DNA of 64,000 bases from Pseudoalteromonas rubra (GTDB lineage Bacteria; Pseudomonadota; Gammaproteobacteria; Enterobacterales; Alteromonadaceae): assembly GCF_005887115.1 (NCBI RefSeq), contig NZ_PNCJ01000005.1, forward strand, positions 124,001-188,000, given 5' to 3'. A model generated the notes under the pieces. It was given only the letters and a program-made list of their open reading frames with translations. It did no database searches and was not told the origin of the DNA. Below, in pieces: positions 1-10,264 of the stretch; position 1 is the first letter of the stretch; each line of letters begins with the position of its first letter. Position numbers and translations under genes: made by a program.

Positions 1-3000
1 AGGCCCAGCGCCAGTGCCAGTGACACTAAAAACGACTCCCCACCGGAGAGCGTGTTTACGCTGCGCTGTTCATCAGCCATATCCCGGTCAATAATGGCAA
101 TCTCCAGAGACTGACCTATCACCGTCAGACGGTAGCGATTACTCAGGCTGCAAAGATGGTGGTTTGCATACTGCAATAAGATCCGCAGCGTCTGCGCCTG
201 AGCCAGATTACGCATGGTTTTACCCGTGGCATCACCGAGCAAGCGATTTAGCAAATGCCAGTGTTCATACTCAGCTTGCTGAGCCTGAAGTTGCTCATAC
301 TGTTCGGCCAGATACGTTTTATTGTCTTCGTGCTGTTTTAGCACAGCATTGATGCTGACCAACTTTGCCTGGCTTTCGTCTCGTTCCTGCTGCAACTGTG
401 CCAGCCTTGCATTAAGCTGCTCCAGACTTTGCTCAGTTGCGGGGTGAGCGCGCAGTAGCAGAAGCTCTTCACTCAGGTGCGCATGCTTGCTTTGAGCACT
501 CTGAAAGGCCTTATGCAGCTCTTCATACGTGTGCAACTGAGTTTGCCACTGCGTTTTATCCCATTGCAGCAGTGCCTCGACTTCGTCCTCAGTCAGTGTC
601 TCAAATTGCGCTTTTACCTCAGTAAACCAAGTTTGATAACGTGCCTGGATTTTTTCGAGCGCTTCGTGCTGCTGTTGTTGCGACTGTTGTTTGTGTGCCA
701 GTGTCAGTGCCTGAGACTCCTGTGCCTGACGCAACTCGGCTGCATGTTGTGTAGCCTGAGTGAGCGCCGCTTCAGCGCTTTGCTGCGCGTCCAGCAATGA
801 CTGGTGCCAGTTGTCTGCACTGATTTCAAGAGGTTGTATCGCAGTACGCTCCCGCGTCAGAGCATCACCTTGCTCAGCCAGTTGCTGACCTGAGCGCACC
901 GCTTTTTCGAGTTGCACCTGTTTATCATCACGCTGTTGATCCAGGAGCTTCGCTTGTTGTTCATCGTTACTGACTTTTTGTTGTAGCTCTGCCAGTAATG
1001 CTTGCTGGCGCAGCCTCTGTTGCACCTGCTCAGCCAGCGTTGCTATAGCATCATCAGGTGCTTGTTCAAACTGCTGCCACCATAGCGACACTGGATATAA
1101 CTGTTTTACCTCTGCTAAGGCATCGTGCTGTTCAGTTTGAATGTCTGTCAGCCTGCTCTGCGCATAAGCCAGCGACTGCTCGGCGCGTTCGATCTGGTTT
1201 TGCAACAATCGCAGCTGTTCTTCCTGTTGCTGTAATTCTCGCTGGCATATCTGTTGTTGTTGCCACAGCTGTTGCTGTTTCTTGCTCAGCTGACTGTAGG
1301 TGTGTAACTTTTGGTCCAGCCGGGCCAGATATGTCTGAGGGTCGTCTGTATCACGCAACTCTGCTGGCAGTTGCGCTAAAATATCTGCAACCTGAGCGAG
1401 CTTTCTGCTGAGTTGCGCTTCATGCTGAAGCGCGGCCTGTAGCTGACCATTACACTTTTCAGCCTGGCCTACCAAATCATGATACCGCTGCTGTGTCTGC
1501 TCACGGGCCTTTTCTGCGGCCTGATATTGCGATTCAAAATCGGCTATCAGCGTCTGCCAGTGACTGTCGATATGATCCACACCATAGGGATGCTCTGTAG
1601 AGCCACACACCATACATTCCTGACCAGCAACCAGCTGAGCTCTTAAGCTGCTGACACTGTCACTGGCCCGAAAGCGCACCTGCTGGAGATTCTCCTGAGT
1701 CAGTAACACGCGTTGTCTGGTCAGTTCGTCCTGCTGCTCTGTATCTTTGAGCTGCTGCTGCAGACTATGATGCTGGTGCCTCAGGCGGTCAATATGAACA
1801 CGGTGTTCCCCCTGCTCCTGCTCCAGCTCTTTGCGCTGTTGCTGACTTTGTTGCGCCTGTAATAATTGAGTCCGCTGAAATTGCAACGTCTCATAATCGA
1901 GTCCGCTTAGCTCAGATTGAGTGGCACTCAAGCTAGCCTGAACATCTGTCAGCTGTTGCTTTAACTCAGCCAGTTTGGGTGTTAGCCCTTGCTGTGCCGC
2001 TCTGTCTTTATCAACACTGATCTGAGTTTGCTGTTGTTCAGCCATCAGTTTAAGGCGTTGCTGCTGACAGCTCTGCCAGTGTGTCAACGTATTACTGGTC
2101 TGCGACCAATGCGCACTCAAATGGGTAAGCTCAGGTTCGGCTTCACAGCAAAGCTGCAATTGCGTCATTTCCTGTCGGTCAGTCTTCAGTTGCGCACTTA
2201 ATTTTTCACCGCGTTGAATCAAGGTATCGTACTGCGCTTGCAGTTCATTGAGCGCCGCAGTGCTTTGTGCCAGCAGCTGTTTATTGGCTTCGCGCTGTTG
2301 ATCTAATTCACGCAAAGCATGCAGGGCCGGCGCGGCAGTCTGTACCTGCTGTTTTGCCTGTGTAAGTCGAGCCTGAGCATCTTGCTCGGCACTCTGTGCA
2401 GCGCGGATCTGCGGCGTGTAATCTTGCTGTTGCAGTGTGCTGATATCCACATCTAACTGTGTTAACCGGGCGGCAATTTCTCTGGCCTGAATCCGGTTGT
2501 CCGCTATCACTTCTACCGTCTGCGCACGCCTGGCTCTATTGTAGTCATCCTGTTGCTCCGCCAGACGCTGCTGATACTTTACCTGCTCTTGCTCGGCCTG
2601 ATGGCACTGTTGAGTCAGCTTTTCACAGGTTTGATACCAGGAGATCCCTTGCTCAAGGTTTTTTTCTTCCTGTCGGGCATCCGCAATAGATGTCGTCAAT
2701 CCGGCAGCTTTGGCCTGGTGCTCAGCAAGCACCTCATCACTGAGTAGCGTTACGTGATTCAGCGCCTGTTTACGCTGCTCCAGCGCGTCCTGTTTCGCTT
2801 TATGGTGTTCAAAAATTGCCTTACCTATCACACTGAACTTGGCCGTTCCGGTCAGGGTCTCCAGCAGCTGTGCCCGCTCATCACTGTTCGCTTTTAAAAA
2901 GGCGGCAAACTCATGCTGCGCAAGTAAGACTGCCCGGGAAAACTGCTCAAAGTTCAATCCCAGCAGTTGCTCCAGAAGCTGTTTGGCTTCGGTGGTTTTA

Positions 3001-3419
3001 GTGGCAAGTATGGTGTCATCACTTACTCGTACAACCTGGTGTTCAGCTTCTTTCACTCGCCCGTTGAGCTTATTGCGAGCACGGCTGACACGCCAGCTGG
3101 CGCGGTATTGTTCACCATCCTGACCACAAAAAGTCACTTCAGCCAGGGCACAGACACAACCACGACGCAATAGGTTACGCGGATCATTGAGCTTTAGCTC
3201 ATCGCCATTAAGTAACACTTTGTTTTTGGCATCTGCTTTTAAGCGCGCCGTTTTACCATAGAGCGCCAGGCAAATGGCATCCAGCAGGGTGCTTTTACCT
3301 GCGCCGGTGTCTCCCGTGATGGCAAACAAGCCGGTATCTTTGAGCGGGGGTTGAGTAAAATCGATTTCAGCATCAGCCAGCGATGCCAGATTCTGTACTT
3401 GGATCCCTAATAACTTCAT
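1..3419 (-). CDS. sbcC: Exonuclease SbcC, ATPase subunit (3' end off the left edge)
   Basis: Large subunit of the SbcCD (Rad50/Mre11-type) nuclease that opens hairpins and processes DNA ends in the cytoplasm. Translating the minus strand from the ATG at 3419 gives MKLLGIQVQNLASLADAEID, then a Walker A motif GDTGAGKS at about residues 36-43 and the family stretch QFSRAVLLAQHEFAAFL near residue 150. A very long Gln/Glu/Ala-rich coiled coil follows. A Cys pair (MVCGSTEHP at about 1590-1610) sits where the family has its CxxC zinc hook. The frame stays open to base 1, so the C-terminal ATPase lobe with Walker B is outside the window. Its ATG overlaps the sbcD stop by four bases (ATGA), as in a translationally coupled sbcDC operon. 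The start is supported by that overlap and by homology. Confidence 0.95.
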   Translation of the reverse strand, partial: MKLLGIQVQNLASLADAEIDFTQPPLKDTGLFAITGDTGAGKSTLLDAICLALYGKTARLKADAKNKVLLNGDELKLNDPRNLLRRGCVCALAEVTFCGQDGEQYRASWRVSRARNKLNGRVKEAEHQVVRVSDDTILATKTTEAKQLLEQLLGLNFEQFSRAVLLAQHEFAAFLKANSDERAQLLETLTGTAKFSVIGKAIFEHHKAKQDALEQRKQALNHVTLLSDEVLAEHQAKAAGLTTSIADARQEEKNLEQGISWYQTCEKLTQQCHQAEQEQVKYQQRLAEQQDDYNRARRAQTVEVIADNRIQAREIAARLTQLDVDISTLQQQDYTPQIRAAQSAEQDAQARLTQAKQQVQTAAPALHALRELDQQREANKQLLAQSTAALNELQAQYDTLIQRGEKLSAQLKTDRQEMTQLQLCCEAEPELTHLSAHWSQTSNTLTHWQSCQQQRLKLMAEQQQTQISVDKDRAAQQGLTPKLAELKQQLTDVQASLSATQSELSGLDYETLQFQRTQLLQAQQSQQQRKELEQEQGEHRVHIDRLRHQHHSLQQQLKDTEQQDELTRQRVLLTQENLQQVRFRASDSVSSLRAQLVAGQECMVCGSTEHPYGVDHIDSHWQTLIADFESQYQAAEKAREQTQQRYHDLVGQAEKCNGQLQAALQHEAQLSRKLAQVADILAQLPAELRDTDDPQTYLARLDQKLHTYSQLSKKQQQLWQQQQICQRELQQQEEQLRLLQNQIERAEQSLAYAQSRLTDIQTEQHDALAEVKQLYPVSLWWQQFEQAPDDAIATLAEQVQQRLRQQALLAELQQKVSNDEQQAKLLDQQRDDKQVQLEKAVRSGQQLAEQGDALTRERTAIQPLEISADNWHQSLLDAQQSAEAALTQATQHAAELRQAQESQALTLAHKQQSQQQQHEALEKIQARYQTWFTEVKAQFETLTEDEVEALLQWDKTQWQTQLHTYEELHKAFQSAQSKHAHLSEELLLLRAHPATEQSLEQLNARLAQLQQERDESQAKLVSINAVLKQHEDNKTYLAEQYEQLQAQQAEYEHWHLLNRLLGDATGKTMRNLAQAQTLRILLQYANHHLCSLSNRYRLTVIGQSLEIAIIDRDMADEQRSVNTLSGGESFLVSLALALG

Positions 3420-4636
3420 ACTTCCTGCTCCTGCACACTGGCCAGTACCTGCATCAGGCAATTTTGCAACGCATCAGGAACCGGTTGCTCACTGTCAATG
3501 TGTGCCTCATACGCCAATTCCAATAAGCGCATAGGCTCAAGCTTCTCGACCTGACCCAAGTCTTCGAAGTAAGGGGTATCCATAGACTGTTGTGTTGTAC
3601 TGATCCGCTCGATACCACAAAAGTGGACACGTTTGTCAGTCAGCGCCTGCTCAATCTTAATGCGGAACTGGCTATCCGTGTCACTGGCATTAAGTCGCAG
3701 TCTTAGGTAAGGCGTCGCTTCGGGCTTGTCTTGATAATCAGAGAGGTCCAGCTCACTTAGCAAATCAAGTAATTCATCCAAGGTGGCGCCGCCGCGCTCA
3801 GGGAGCAAAATAACCGGCTTAAGGCGAGGAACGTCAAGGGGCTTTACACCACTGAGGGCATTGTCGGAAAACTCCACCAGCAACACCTGATGTCGATAGT
3901 TGCGCTCCGAAAATGACATGGGTAAGGGTGTCCCACAGTATCGAATGGATTCACTGCCCGCAACTTTTTGTGCTTTATGCAAATGCCCCAGCGCCACATA
4001 ATCGGGGCGCTCACCAAACACACTCGCAGTTATGGCATCGAATCCACCTATCGTGATGTTGCGCTCAGAGTCACCTGAAATACTGCCCCCTTTTGCATGT
4101 AAATGGCCCATAGCCAGAACCGGATGTTGGTCATCCAGGCTTTGATATGCAGCATGATAAGCACGCTCTACGCCCTGCTGATACGCCAGCGGGTCGTCGG
4201 GTTGGCTGTCCAGATCGGCACTGCGCAAAAAAGGCATGGCCACAACTTGTAAAGTGCCCTGTTCGGTTGCGAGGGTTTTGATCACATCCTGAGGATTATG
4301 CTTATCAAAGCGACCCACCACATGGGTATCAAACTGACTCAGTAACGGCTTGGCTGTTTCTATTCGATTAGCAGAATCATGATTGCCTGCAGTGATCACA
4401 ATATGCAGGCCGGGGTTGCTCATTTTTACACGCTTTATGAACGTATATAGCTGCTGCTCTGCCATAGCGGAGGGCGTAGCACTATGATAGATATCGCCAC
4501 TGACAATTAAAACATTGATTTGATAAGAGGTGAGTGTGTCGCACAGCCAGTCGAGAAAAAACTGATGTTCAGCGTGACGGCTGTGCTCGTAAAACTGTTG
4601 ACCCAAATGCCAGTCGGATGTGTGTAAAACCTTCAT
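3416..4636 (-). CDS. sbcD: Exonuclease SbcD, Mre11-type nuclease subunit
   Basis: Manganese-dependent nuclease partner of SbcC, 406 residues. The calcineurin-like metallophosphoesterase motifs are all visible: TSDWHLGQ at the N terminus, SGDIYH, TAGNHDS and GHLHAKG, followed by the SbcD C-terminal domain. The start is the ATG at 4636 (MKVLHTSDWHLG), which has an AAGGA ribosome site just upstream. The open frame continues upstream to 4744, but those 36 residues have no family counterpart. It is the first gene of the sbcDC operon, and its stop overlaps the sbcC start. Confidence 0.96.
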   Translation of the reverse strand: MKVLHTSDWHLGQQFYEHSRHAEHQFFLDWLCDTLTSYQINVLIVSGDIYHSATPSAMAEQQLYTFIKRVKMSNPGLHIVITAGNHDSANRIETAKPLLSQFDTHVVGRFDKHNPQDVIKTLATEQGTLQVVAMPFLRSADLDSQPDDPLAYQQGVERAYHAAYQSLDDQHPVLAMGHLHAKGGSISGDSERNITIGGFDAITASVFGERPDYVALGHLHKAQKVAGSESIRYCGTPLPMSFSERNYRHQVLLVEFSDNALSGVKPLDVPRLKPVILLPERGGATLDELLDLLSELDLSDYQDKPEATPYLRLRLNASDTDSQFRIKIEQALTDKRVHFCGIERISTTQQSMDTPYFEDLGQVEKLEPMRLLELAYEAHIDSEQPVPDALQNCLMQVLASVQEQEV

Positions 4637-4689
4637 GCAGCGTTCCTTAACCTTAATGTCGGTTAATATACACTGCTTAGGCGAAGAGG

Positions 4690-4920
4690 TTAATGGCTGA
4701 GTTGACGCCAGGCGTAAATCACGACAGGAATCACCAGTAACCAAAGTGCTCTTAGATAACGATTGTGTTTGCCATGTAATCGTTTCAGTGCCGATTTTTC
4801 GTTACACGCGGCCACTTTATCAACGTAAAAATAGCCGTTATCTAGATACTCTTTACAGTTCTGTTCGTCTGCCGGTATGGCAACGAGTTTCTCATGTTTT
4901 TTTAGTATGTAGAAATCCAT
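4690..4920 (-). CDS. Small protein with a C-terminal membrane anchor
   Basis: A 76-residue protein of unknown function. The N-terminal two thirds are soluble and charged (MDFYILKKHEKLVAIP...). The tail is one hydrophobic segment (LRALWLLVIPVVIYAW) followed by RQLSH, a tail-anchored layout. The ATG at 4920 has GGTGAG at a good distance; an in-frame GTG at 4932 would add four residues. It lies 53 bases upstream of sbcD on the same strand and may be co-transcribed, but nothing links it to DNA repair. I do not recognise the family. Confidence 0.6.
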   Translation of the reverse strand: MDFYILKKHEKLVAIPADEQNCKEYLDNGYFYVDKVAACNEKSALKRLHGKHNRYLRALWLLVIPVVIYAWRQLSH

Positions 4921-5344
4921 ACTGCTCACCACATTTTAAGCTAAACGGGTACTTAGTACAGAGCAAAACCAACGCCAGTTTTACTCGCCGATTGAAAAGT
5001 CCGCGATTTTACTGGGAATTTAGTTCCGATTTCAACCATTGAATTTGGCTTTTTTAATTTATTTGTAAAATAGAGACAATAAATTTGCAAAATGGGAACT
5101 TGGCACGAAAATTTATTGTCATTTTGACACACTGACCATGTCACTTTTACATGCCAAGAATGCAGACCTTATAAAGCCCTCAGCACTTTCATTCAATTGC
5201 ATCACAAGCTTAACCAATGCAAAACTAAATGCGTTCACTGCATACTGATTATTTTAATCTGGATAACAAGGGCAGCAGTAAAATAACAATAATCGGAACC
5301 AATTCGCGATATGATAGAACCCAAAGACAACCAAGGGGGACCAC
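4921..5344. other. Intergenic region between divergent genes, no gene seen
   Basis: About 420 AT-rich bases between the small membrane protein (-) and the DUF6702-like gene (+). It must hold divergent promoters. Short open frames here have no ribosome sites or recognisable products. No strong repeat or RNA gene is apparent. Confidence 0.5.
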
Positions 5345-5839
5345 ATGAAGGATCGGCTGATTGCCGCACTGGCATTAATTTGGGCAAACACCGCAATAGC
5401 GCACCAGATAAAAGCCGCGATGACAACAGTACTGATTGACCCAAATAGTGAGCAGCTCGAACTCATGCATCGATTTTATTTGCACGATACAGAACATGCG
5501 GTTGAGAAACTATTTGGTGAAAAGGCTAACCTATTTCAAAACGCATCAGACAGAGCCCGCTTTGCCGAGTATGTGCATAATACTGTGGCGCTTAAAGATG
5601 AAAACGGTAGAACCATACCCCTTGCCTTGTACAGCGGTAGCATAGACGGACAGTTTTTCTGGGTCACCCAACGTGCACCCATGCCCGATGTGTTGAATCG
5701 CCTGCAAATGCGTCATGATGCGCTTAGGGATGTCTGGTCAGAACAGGTCAACATGGTCAACTTCAAAACACAGGACACGGTCCACACTTTGCACTTTAAC
5801 GGCGCTGATGGCTGGTTGTGGGTGAATTTTTCTAAGTAA
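5345..5839 (+). CDS. DUF6702-like exported protein
   Basis: A 164-residue protein with an N-terminal signal peptide (MKDRLIAALALIWANTAIAHQ), so probably periplasmic. The mature part has the HRFYLHDTEHA motif and an ending (LHFNGADGWLWVNFSK) that resemble the small exported DUF6702 family. AAGGGGG precedes the ATG at 5345. Function is unknown, and the family assignment is by eye only. Confidence 0.6.
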   Translation: MKDRLIAALALIWANTAIAHQIKAAMTTVLIDPNSEQLELMHRFYLHDTEHAVEKLFGEKANLFQNASDRARFAEYVHNTVALKDENGRTIPLALYSGSIDGQFFWVTQRAPMPDVLNRLQMRHDALRDVWSEQVNMVNFKTQDTVHTLHFNGADGWLWVNFSK

Positions 5840-6140
5840 CCAAGCATTTTTTAGCACCAATCGCGCTAAAGTAGGGGAGGATTTTTTCATCGAAAAAAAC
5901 ATGTTCCCTTTGAATACCAGTACAATCTCCCTTTCTACATTACGAAAGCATGACCCAGTCACAACCAGGTTTAATTTCAAGGTTAGTATTAATATCTGGC
6001 CAGTGTGCGGCGTCAGGGCAACCAGCATTTTGCACAGCTGGACCCGATCAACCTGGCGCCCGAGCTGACTTACCAGAGATGAGCATCAACCAAAACAAGG
6101 CGCTCACAACTGAGCTGGCAGTTGCTCTGATAAACAAGGC
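5840..6140. other. Intergenic region, no gene seen
   Basis: About 300 bases between two convergent genes. Overlapping short frames on both strands have no ribosome sites or homology I recognise. The only clear element is the terminator at its right end. Confidence 0.4.
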
Positions 6141-6173
6141 TTTTTTGTCGCCACGCTTTCATCCCGTGGCGAC
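6141..6173 (-). terminator. Rho-independent terminator of the 6182-7633 gene
   Basis: On the minus strand, GTCGCCACG (6173-6165) pairs with CGTGGCGAC (6155-6147) and is followed by six T's (6146-6141). It lies just after the stop codon of the metallophosphoesterase lipoprotein gene. Confidence 0.9.
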
Positions 6174-6181
6174 CTGTTATC

Positions 6182-7633
6182 TTAGCGTGCAATCTGACAA
6201 AGCGCTTTACCTTGCTCAGCCTGCTTGCTGCCACAATCCAGAAACACCTGACCCTGAGTGTTATAAAACTGTCCCTGCCATTGGTTGTCTTTTTCCAGCT
6301 TAATCGTGATATAACCGAATTCGCCCTGAGTATTGCCTTGTGCTCGCTTGCCATCAATCTGAGCACTGAACCCGCTATTTGCGCCGGTTGAACTCAGGCT
6401 GACGCCACTGTTACCGACCACCAACTGAGGCGGACGGCCGCTACCCTTGCCAAAAGCCAGAGACTGGTAAATATGCATATGCCCCGACAGGGACAAGCTG
6501 ACCTCGGGCGGCAACTGCTGTGACAGGGTGGTTTTTAATGCTGTTTGCAGCATATCCGTAATCGAGGGTGTGCCAACCGGCCCGCTTTGTCCCCACAGCG
6601 GTCTGTGCGTCATCATCCATAACGGGGTTTTGACCCGCGACGCGAGGTGTTGTAATTGCGAATACTGGTCGCGATACTGGCGCGTAAGGGTTTGCGGCGA
6701 GCGTGAGTCGCAGGCATTGGCCGAATCCATCACCCACAAAGCCAGAGAGTCCAGTTCAAGCAGGTAAGGGTCTATCATCACAATATGCTCGCTTGCCTCA
6801 CTGGGCGGCTGGCTGAACTCGCCCTGATAAGGACAAGACAGCTGTGCAATGCCGCCGGGTAAGTCTGAACCTGGTCCCAGAAAATAAAACCAGCCCGGAC
6901 CTGCGCGGCTGCATAGTTCATGATTGCCTCGGGCAAATACCCAGGGAGCGCTGGCCAGCAAAGACTTAGCGGGGGCGAATAAATCGGCATACCAGCTCTG
7001 CCAGGTATCTGGCTTTGGACTGCCGCTGGCATTTTGCGAGTAATAGGTTTCGGTTAGACCGCATGAAGGGCCACCATAGCCGCCATCTCCCGCATCATAA
7101 GCATAAATGTCTTTGCTGATACTGCCTGACGTACCGCGATAGTTGAAGTCTCCCATATGCAGGATTAACTGCTTAGTTTGCTGTGCTCCAAGCTCTGCTA
7201 GTTGAGCAAAAGGCTGTGCAGCACTTGCCCCTTCACACACAGAGCTTTTACAGCCCGAATCACCAAACACCTGGACATGCTCTGGTGCCAGGGTAACTGG
7301 CGCCAGTTCAATATCACCAAAAGAGAGGCGATACTGAGTATCCGGATTGATCACGGCTTCACAGACCGTCACCGGAAAATTATCTGGATCCGGATTTAAT
7401 CGTCTGGCCCGGGCTTTTATCGCCTCCCCACCTGAGGGCAGCAATTGCGGGCATTGCTGATCTGTGATGTGTGCACCATCGACTATGGCTCTGGCATAGA
7501 TTTGCACATCACCTTTTTGCGTGGGCGCGAGCATGGTATAAGCAGCATAGACTTGCGGGTCATTAGCGGCACTGTCTGCAGTGCCCATACACCCTGAGAG
7601 TAAAACAAACAAAGGGAGAATATGTTTGCGCAT
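6182..7633 (-). CDS. Metallophosphoesterase lipoprotein
   Basis: A 483-residue exported phosphoesterase. A lipoprotein signal ends in LLSGC at about residue 15, implying a membrane-anchored enzyme outside the cytoplasm. Calcineurin-like motifs follow in order: LHMGDFNY, FARGNHELC, MMTHRPLW and LSGHMHIYQS, giving the two-metal ligand set. Several Cys residues suggest disulphides. AAGGAA precedes the ATG at 7633. The substrate cannot be read from the sequence. The phosphatase class is clear. A PhoD-type phosphatase lies nearby at 8687, so this stretch may serve organic phosphate use. Confidence 0.85.
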   Translation of the reverse strand: MRKHILPLFVLLSGCMGTADSAANDPQVYAAYTMLAPTQKGDVQIYARAIVDGAHITDQQCPQLLPSGGEAIKARARRLNPDPDNFPVTVCEAVINPDTQYRLSFGDIELAPVTLAPEHVQVFGDSGCKSSVCEGASAAQPFAQLAELGAQQTKQLILHMGDFNYRGTSGSISKDIYAYDAGDGGYGGPSCGLTETYYSQNASGSPKPDTWQSWYADLFAPAKSLLASAPWVFARGNHELCSRAGPGWFYFLGPGSDLPGGIAQLSCPYQGEFSQPPSEASEHIVMIDPYLLELDSLALWVMDSANACDSRSPQTLTRQYRDQYSQLQHLASRVKTPLWMMTHRPLWGQSGPVGTPSITDMLQTALKTTLSQQLPPEVSLSLSGHMHIYQSLAFGKGSGRPPQLVVGNSGVSLSSTGANSGFSAQIDGKRAQGNTQGEFGYITIKLEKDNQWQGQFYNTQGQVFLDCGSKQAEQGKALCQIAR

Positions 7634-7719
7634 TGTTTTTCCTTTATTGCGGCTCCGTTAGCTCCCTTAGTGTAGACCACATTAAGGCGGTAATTATATT
7701 ACCGCCTGTTTCAGTTAGT

Positions 7720-8556
7720 TTAGCGAGGTACATTATGGTGTGTGTAGCGCTCCACCAGTTGGTCGATACCAGGGCGCAATCTTTCTATCACCCCATTAAA
7801 ACGTGCCAGTTGTACCGCATCAAACAACCCCTTGCGCAACAAAAAGTGAACCTGATTGTTGTGGACCGGATAGTCCCATATATAGACGTTCTTTATGCCA
7901 AGTTTACGCGCCATAAACCGCCCAAGGATCTCGTCTTCAACAATGAAATCGACGCGCTGTTTAGCCAGCATCTCGACACGCTGAGTGCTGCCAGAAATCC
8001 CCACCAGCAGATGCCCAAAACTGGGGCTTTCGGCGAGGTTTTTAAGCTCTTCGCCATAGTAAGAGCCAATACTTAAACCTATCCGGTACCCCAGACGCAA
8101 CAGCGCTTTTAAATCTATGGCCATACGAGGCTGACGAAGAGAAAAGAGCCGCATTTTTTCCCACCGATAGGGGGCTGAAAACACCCCCAATTCGGCACGC
8201 TCCTGCACATAGCTAACCATCAGCAATACATCGACGGTTCCCTTACCCAGTTGATCTAAACTACGGGCAGATGTGGGCAGACGCAAAAAGCGCGGACAGA
8301 TATTCAGTTCGGCAAACACTTTGCGGGCAATCTCTACATCCAGCCCATATGCACCGCGCTCATCAACAGCAGTAAGCGGCGGCCAGTCTGCAACAACACC
8401 AATTTTCACTTCGCTGGCACATGACTGCTGCGCATGAACCTGCGACCCATAAAACACCCCCCCCAAAACAAGAAAGCACCACACTCTGAGATACAACCTG
8501 ATACCAATCACTCTCGCCTGCTTATTCACTGACCTTGGTCTTTTAGTTATAGCCAT
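7720..8556 (-). CDS. Periplasmic solute-binding protein, family 3-like
   Basis: A 278-residue protein with a hydrophobic export segment (LRVWCFLVLGGVFYGSQVHAQ) after a basic N terminus. The mature start KIGVVADWPPLTAVDERGAYGLDVEIARKVF is the typical opening of the SBP_bac_3/PBPb fold for amino acids or small polar ligands. No transporter permease or ATPase is adjacent, so this may be an orphan binding protein of the kind common in marine gammaproteobacteria. The ribosome site is weak and the exact start is uncertain. Confidence 0.8.
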   Translation of the reverse strand: MAITKRPRSVNKQARVIGIRLYLRVWCFLVLGGVFYGSQVHAQQSCASEVKIGVVADWPPLTAVDERGAYGLDVEIARKVFAELNICPRFLRLPTSARSLDQLGKGTVDVLLMVSYVQERAELGVFSAPYRWEKMRLFSLRQPRMAIDLKALLRLGYRIGLSIGSYYGEELKNLAESPSFGHLLVGISGSTQRVEMLAKQRVDFIVEDEILGRFMARKLGIKNVYIWDYPVHNNQVHFLLRKGLFDAVQLARFNGVIERLRPGIDQLVERYTHHNVPR

Positions 8557-8686
8557 TATCGCGGCAGTTTTAAATCAAAGGGGCAAGTTTGGCCGCAATG
8601 CGTATTCAATGTAATATTTTTGTTATATAAAATTAACACAAACGCGTTTAAATACCGCCCAAAAATGATAATTAGAGTATTTACTT

Positions 8687-10264
8687 ATGAGCCTATCCCG
8701 TCGCGAATTCTTTAAAACCAGTATGATGCTGTCCACCGTTCCCCTCACTCTGGGATTGAGTGGCTGTACCTTTTCCCAAAGTCCATTCAGCCATGGTGTA
8801 GCCAGTGGCGACCCGTTAGATGATCGGGTGATCTTATGGACCCGCATTACCATTCCGCCCGAGGTGCAGGAGCGGGTTGATATGGCCACGCTCAGCGTCA
8901 AAGTGCTCTGGCAGGTCTCAGAAGATCCGCAGTTTTCTGAACTTGTTGCAGAGGGCTTTGAGATCACCGACGGACAGCGCGATTTCACCGTTAAGGTTGA
9001 TGCCAGCGGACTTGCACCCGATACCCGCTATTATTATCGCTTTATCATCGATGAGCTGGATAAGCCCATCACCTCGCCGACAGGGCGCACCAAAACTCTG
9101 CCGGCCTACGATGTTAGCCAGGTAAAACTGGCCATGACGTCGTGCTCGCACTTTAGCTATGGGTATTTTAATGTGTATGCCCGCATCTCAGAAATTGACG
9201 ACCTGGATGCGGTGCTACACCTGGGTGACTACTTGTACGAATACGGTAATAAAGATGTCTACCGTAATCCGTTCCTTTGGAACCGCAAAGTTCAGCCAGC
9301 TCACGAAATGGTGACGCTGGACGACTACCGGATTCGCCATGCCTGCTATAAAACCGACGAAGATCTGCAAACCCTGCATCAGACCCACCCGATGATCTGT
9401 ATCTGGGATGACCATGAATTTACCAACGACACCTGGTCGGGCGGGGCAGAAAACCACAATGACGACGAGGGCGACTGGCAAACCCGTAAAGCCGCCGCAA
9501 TTAAAGCCTATTATGAGTGGATGCCGATCCGTGAACCGAGTGACAACAACCGAGAGCGATCGTATCGCCGCTTCCAGTTTGGATCTTTGCTGGATCTGAA
9601 TATGCTCGACACCCGTTTGATCGGCCGCGATCAGCAAGTTGAGATCAAAGATCCGGCGCGCCTGGATGAGTCACGCACTTTGCTGGGCTACGAACAGGAA
9701 CAGTGGCTGTACGACAACCTGTTTGAGGCCAAGCAAAACGGCGTGCAGTGGAAGCTGCTGGGCCAACAGGTACAGATGATGCAAATTCAGATGCTGGGCA
9801 AACCCATCAATGGCGACGCCTGGGATGGTTACCCGGCTGCACGTCATCGTTTACTTGATTTTATTGAACAAAACCAGATAGATAACGTGGTATTCTTAAC
9901 CGGAGATGTGCACTCTTCGTGGGCCGCAAACATCTGTAAAAACCCCTATGACTGGCACGAATACAACCGCTTTACCCACGAAGGGGCCATTGCGGTAGAG
10001 ATCGTCACCTCGTCGGTCACGTCACCATCAATTCCGGTGCCGGGCCTGCAACAGCTGGTAGGCGATGTTGGTAAAATTCTGATCCCGGAGAATCCCCACA
10101 TCCGCTATATCGACCTGGCCAATCGCGGTTTTGTAACCCTGGACATCACTCAGGATGAACTAAACGCCAGCTGGCACCACGTGCCGTTCGTCGGCTTTAA
10201 GAATGATCAGTCGCACATTGGCAAGCGCTTTACCGTCAAGGCCGGCAAAGCCAAGCTGGTTTAA
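8687..10264 (+). CDS. phoD: PhoD-family alkaline phosphatase
   Basis: A 525-residue phosphodiesterase/alkaline phosphatase D. The N terminus SRREFFKTSMMLSTVPLTLGLSGC combines a twin-arginine-like signal with a lipobox, suggesting Tat export and lipid anchoring. An Fn3-like N-domain (HGVASGDPLDDRVILWTRIT) precedes the catalytic domain. Metal-site motifs are LHLGDYLYEYG, CIWDDHEFTND and FLTGDVHSSW. Length and motif order fit PhoD enzymes, which use Fe/Ca and release phosphate from mono- and diesters outside the cytoplasm. The symbol is given for the family rather than a proven orthologue. Confidence 0.9.
   Translation: MSLSRREFFKTSMMLSTVPLTLGLSGCTFSQSPFSHGVASGDPLDDRVILWTRITIPPEVQERVDMATLSVKVLWQVSEDPQFSELVAEGFEITDGQRDFTVKVDASGLAPDTRYYYRFIIDELDKPITSPTGRTKTLPAYDVSQVKLAMTSCSHFSYGYFNVYARISEIDDLDAVLHLGDYLYEYGNKDVYRNPFLWNRKVQPAHEMVTLDDYRIRHACYKTDEDLQTLHQTHPMICIWDDHEFTNDTWSGGAENHNDDEGDWQTRKAAAIKAYYEWMPIREPSDNNRERSYRRFQFGSLLDLNMLDTRLIGRDQQVEIKDPARLDESRTLLGYEQEQWLYDNLFEAKQNGVQWKLLGQQVQMMQIQMLGKPINGDAWDGYPAARHRLLDFIEQNQIDNVVFLTGDVHSSWAANICKNPYDWHEYNRFTHEGAIAVEIVTSSVTSPSIPVPGLQQLVGDVGKILIPENPHIRYIDLANRGFVTLDITQDELNASWHHVPFVGFKNDQSHIGKRFTVKAGKAKLV

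Noticed and set aside
164..3173. Plus-strand open frames across the first 3.2 kb
   Set aside because: They are antisense shadows of sbcC, whose minus-strand frame is continuous with recognisable Rad50-type motifs.
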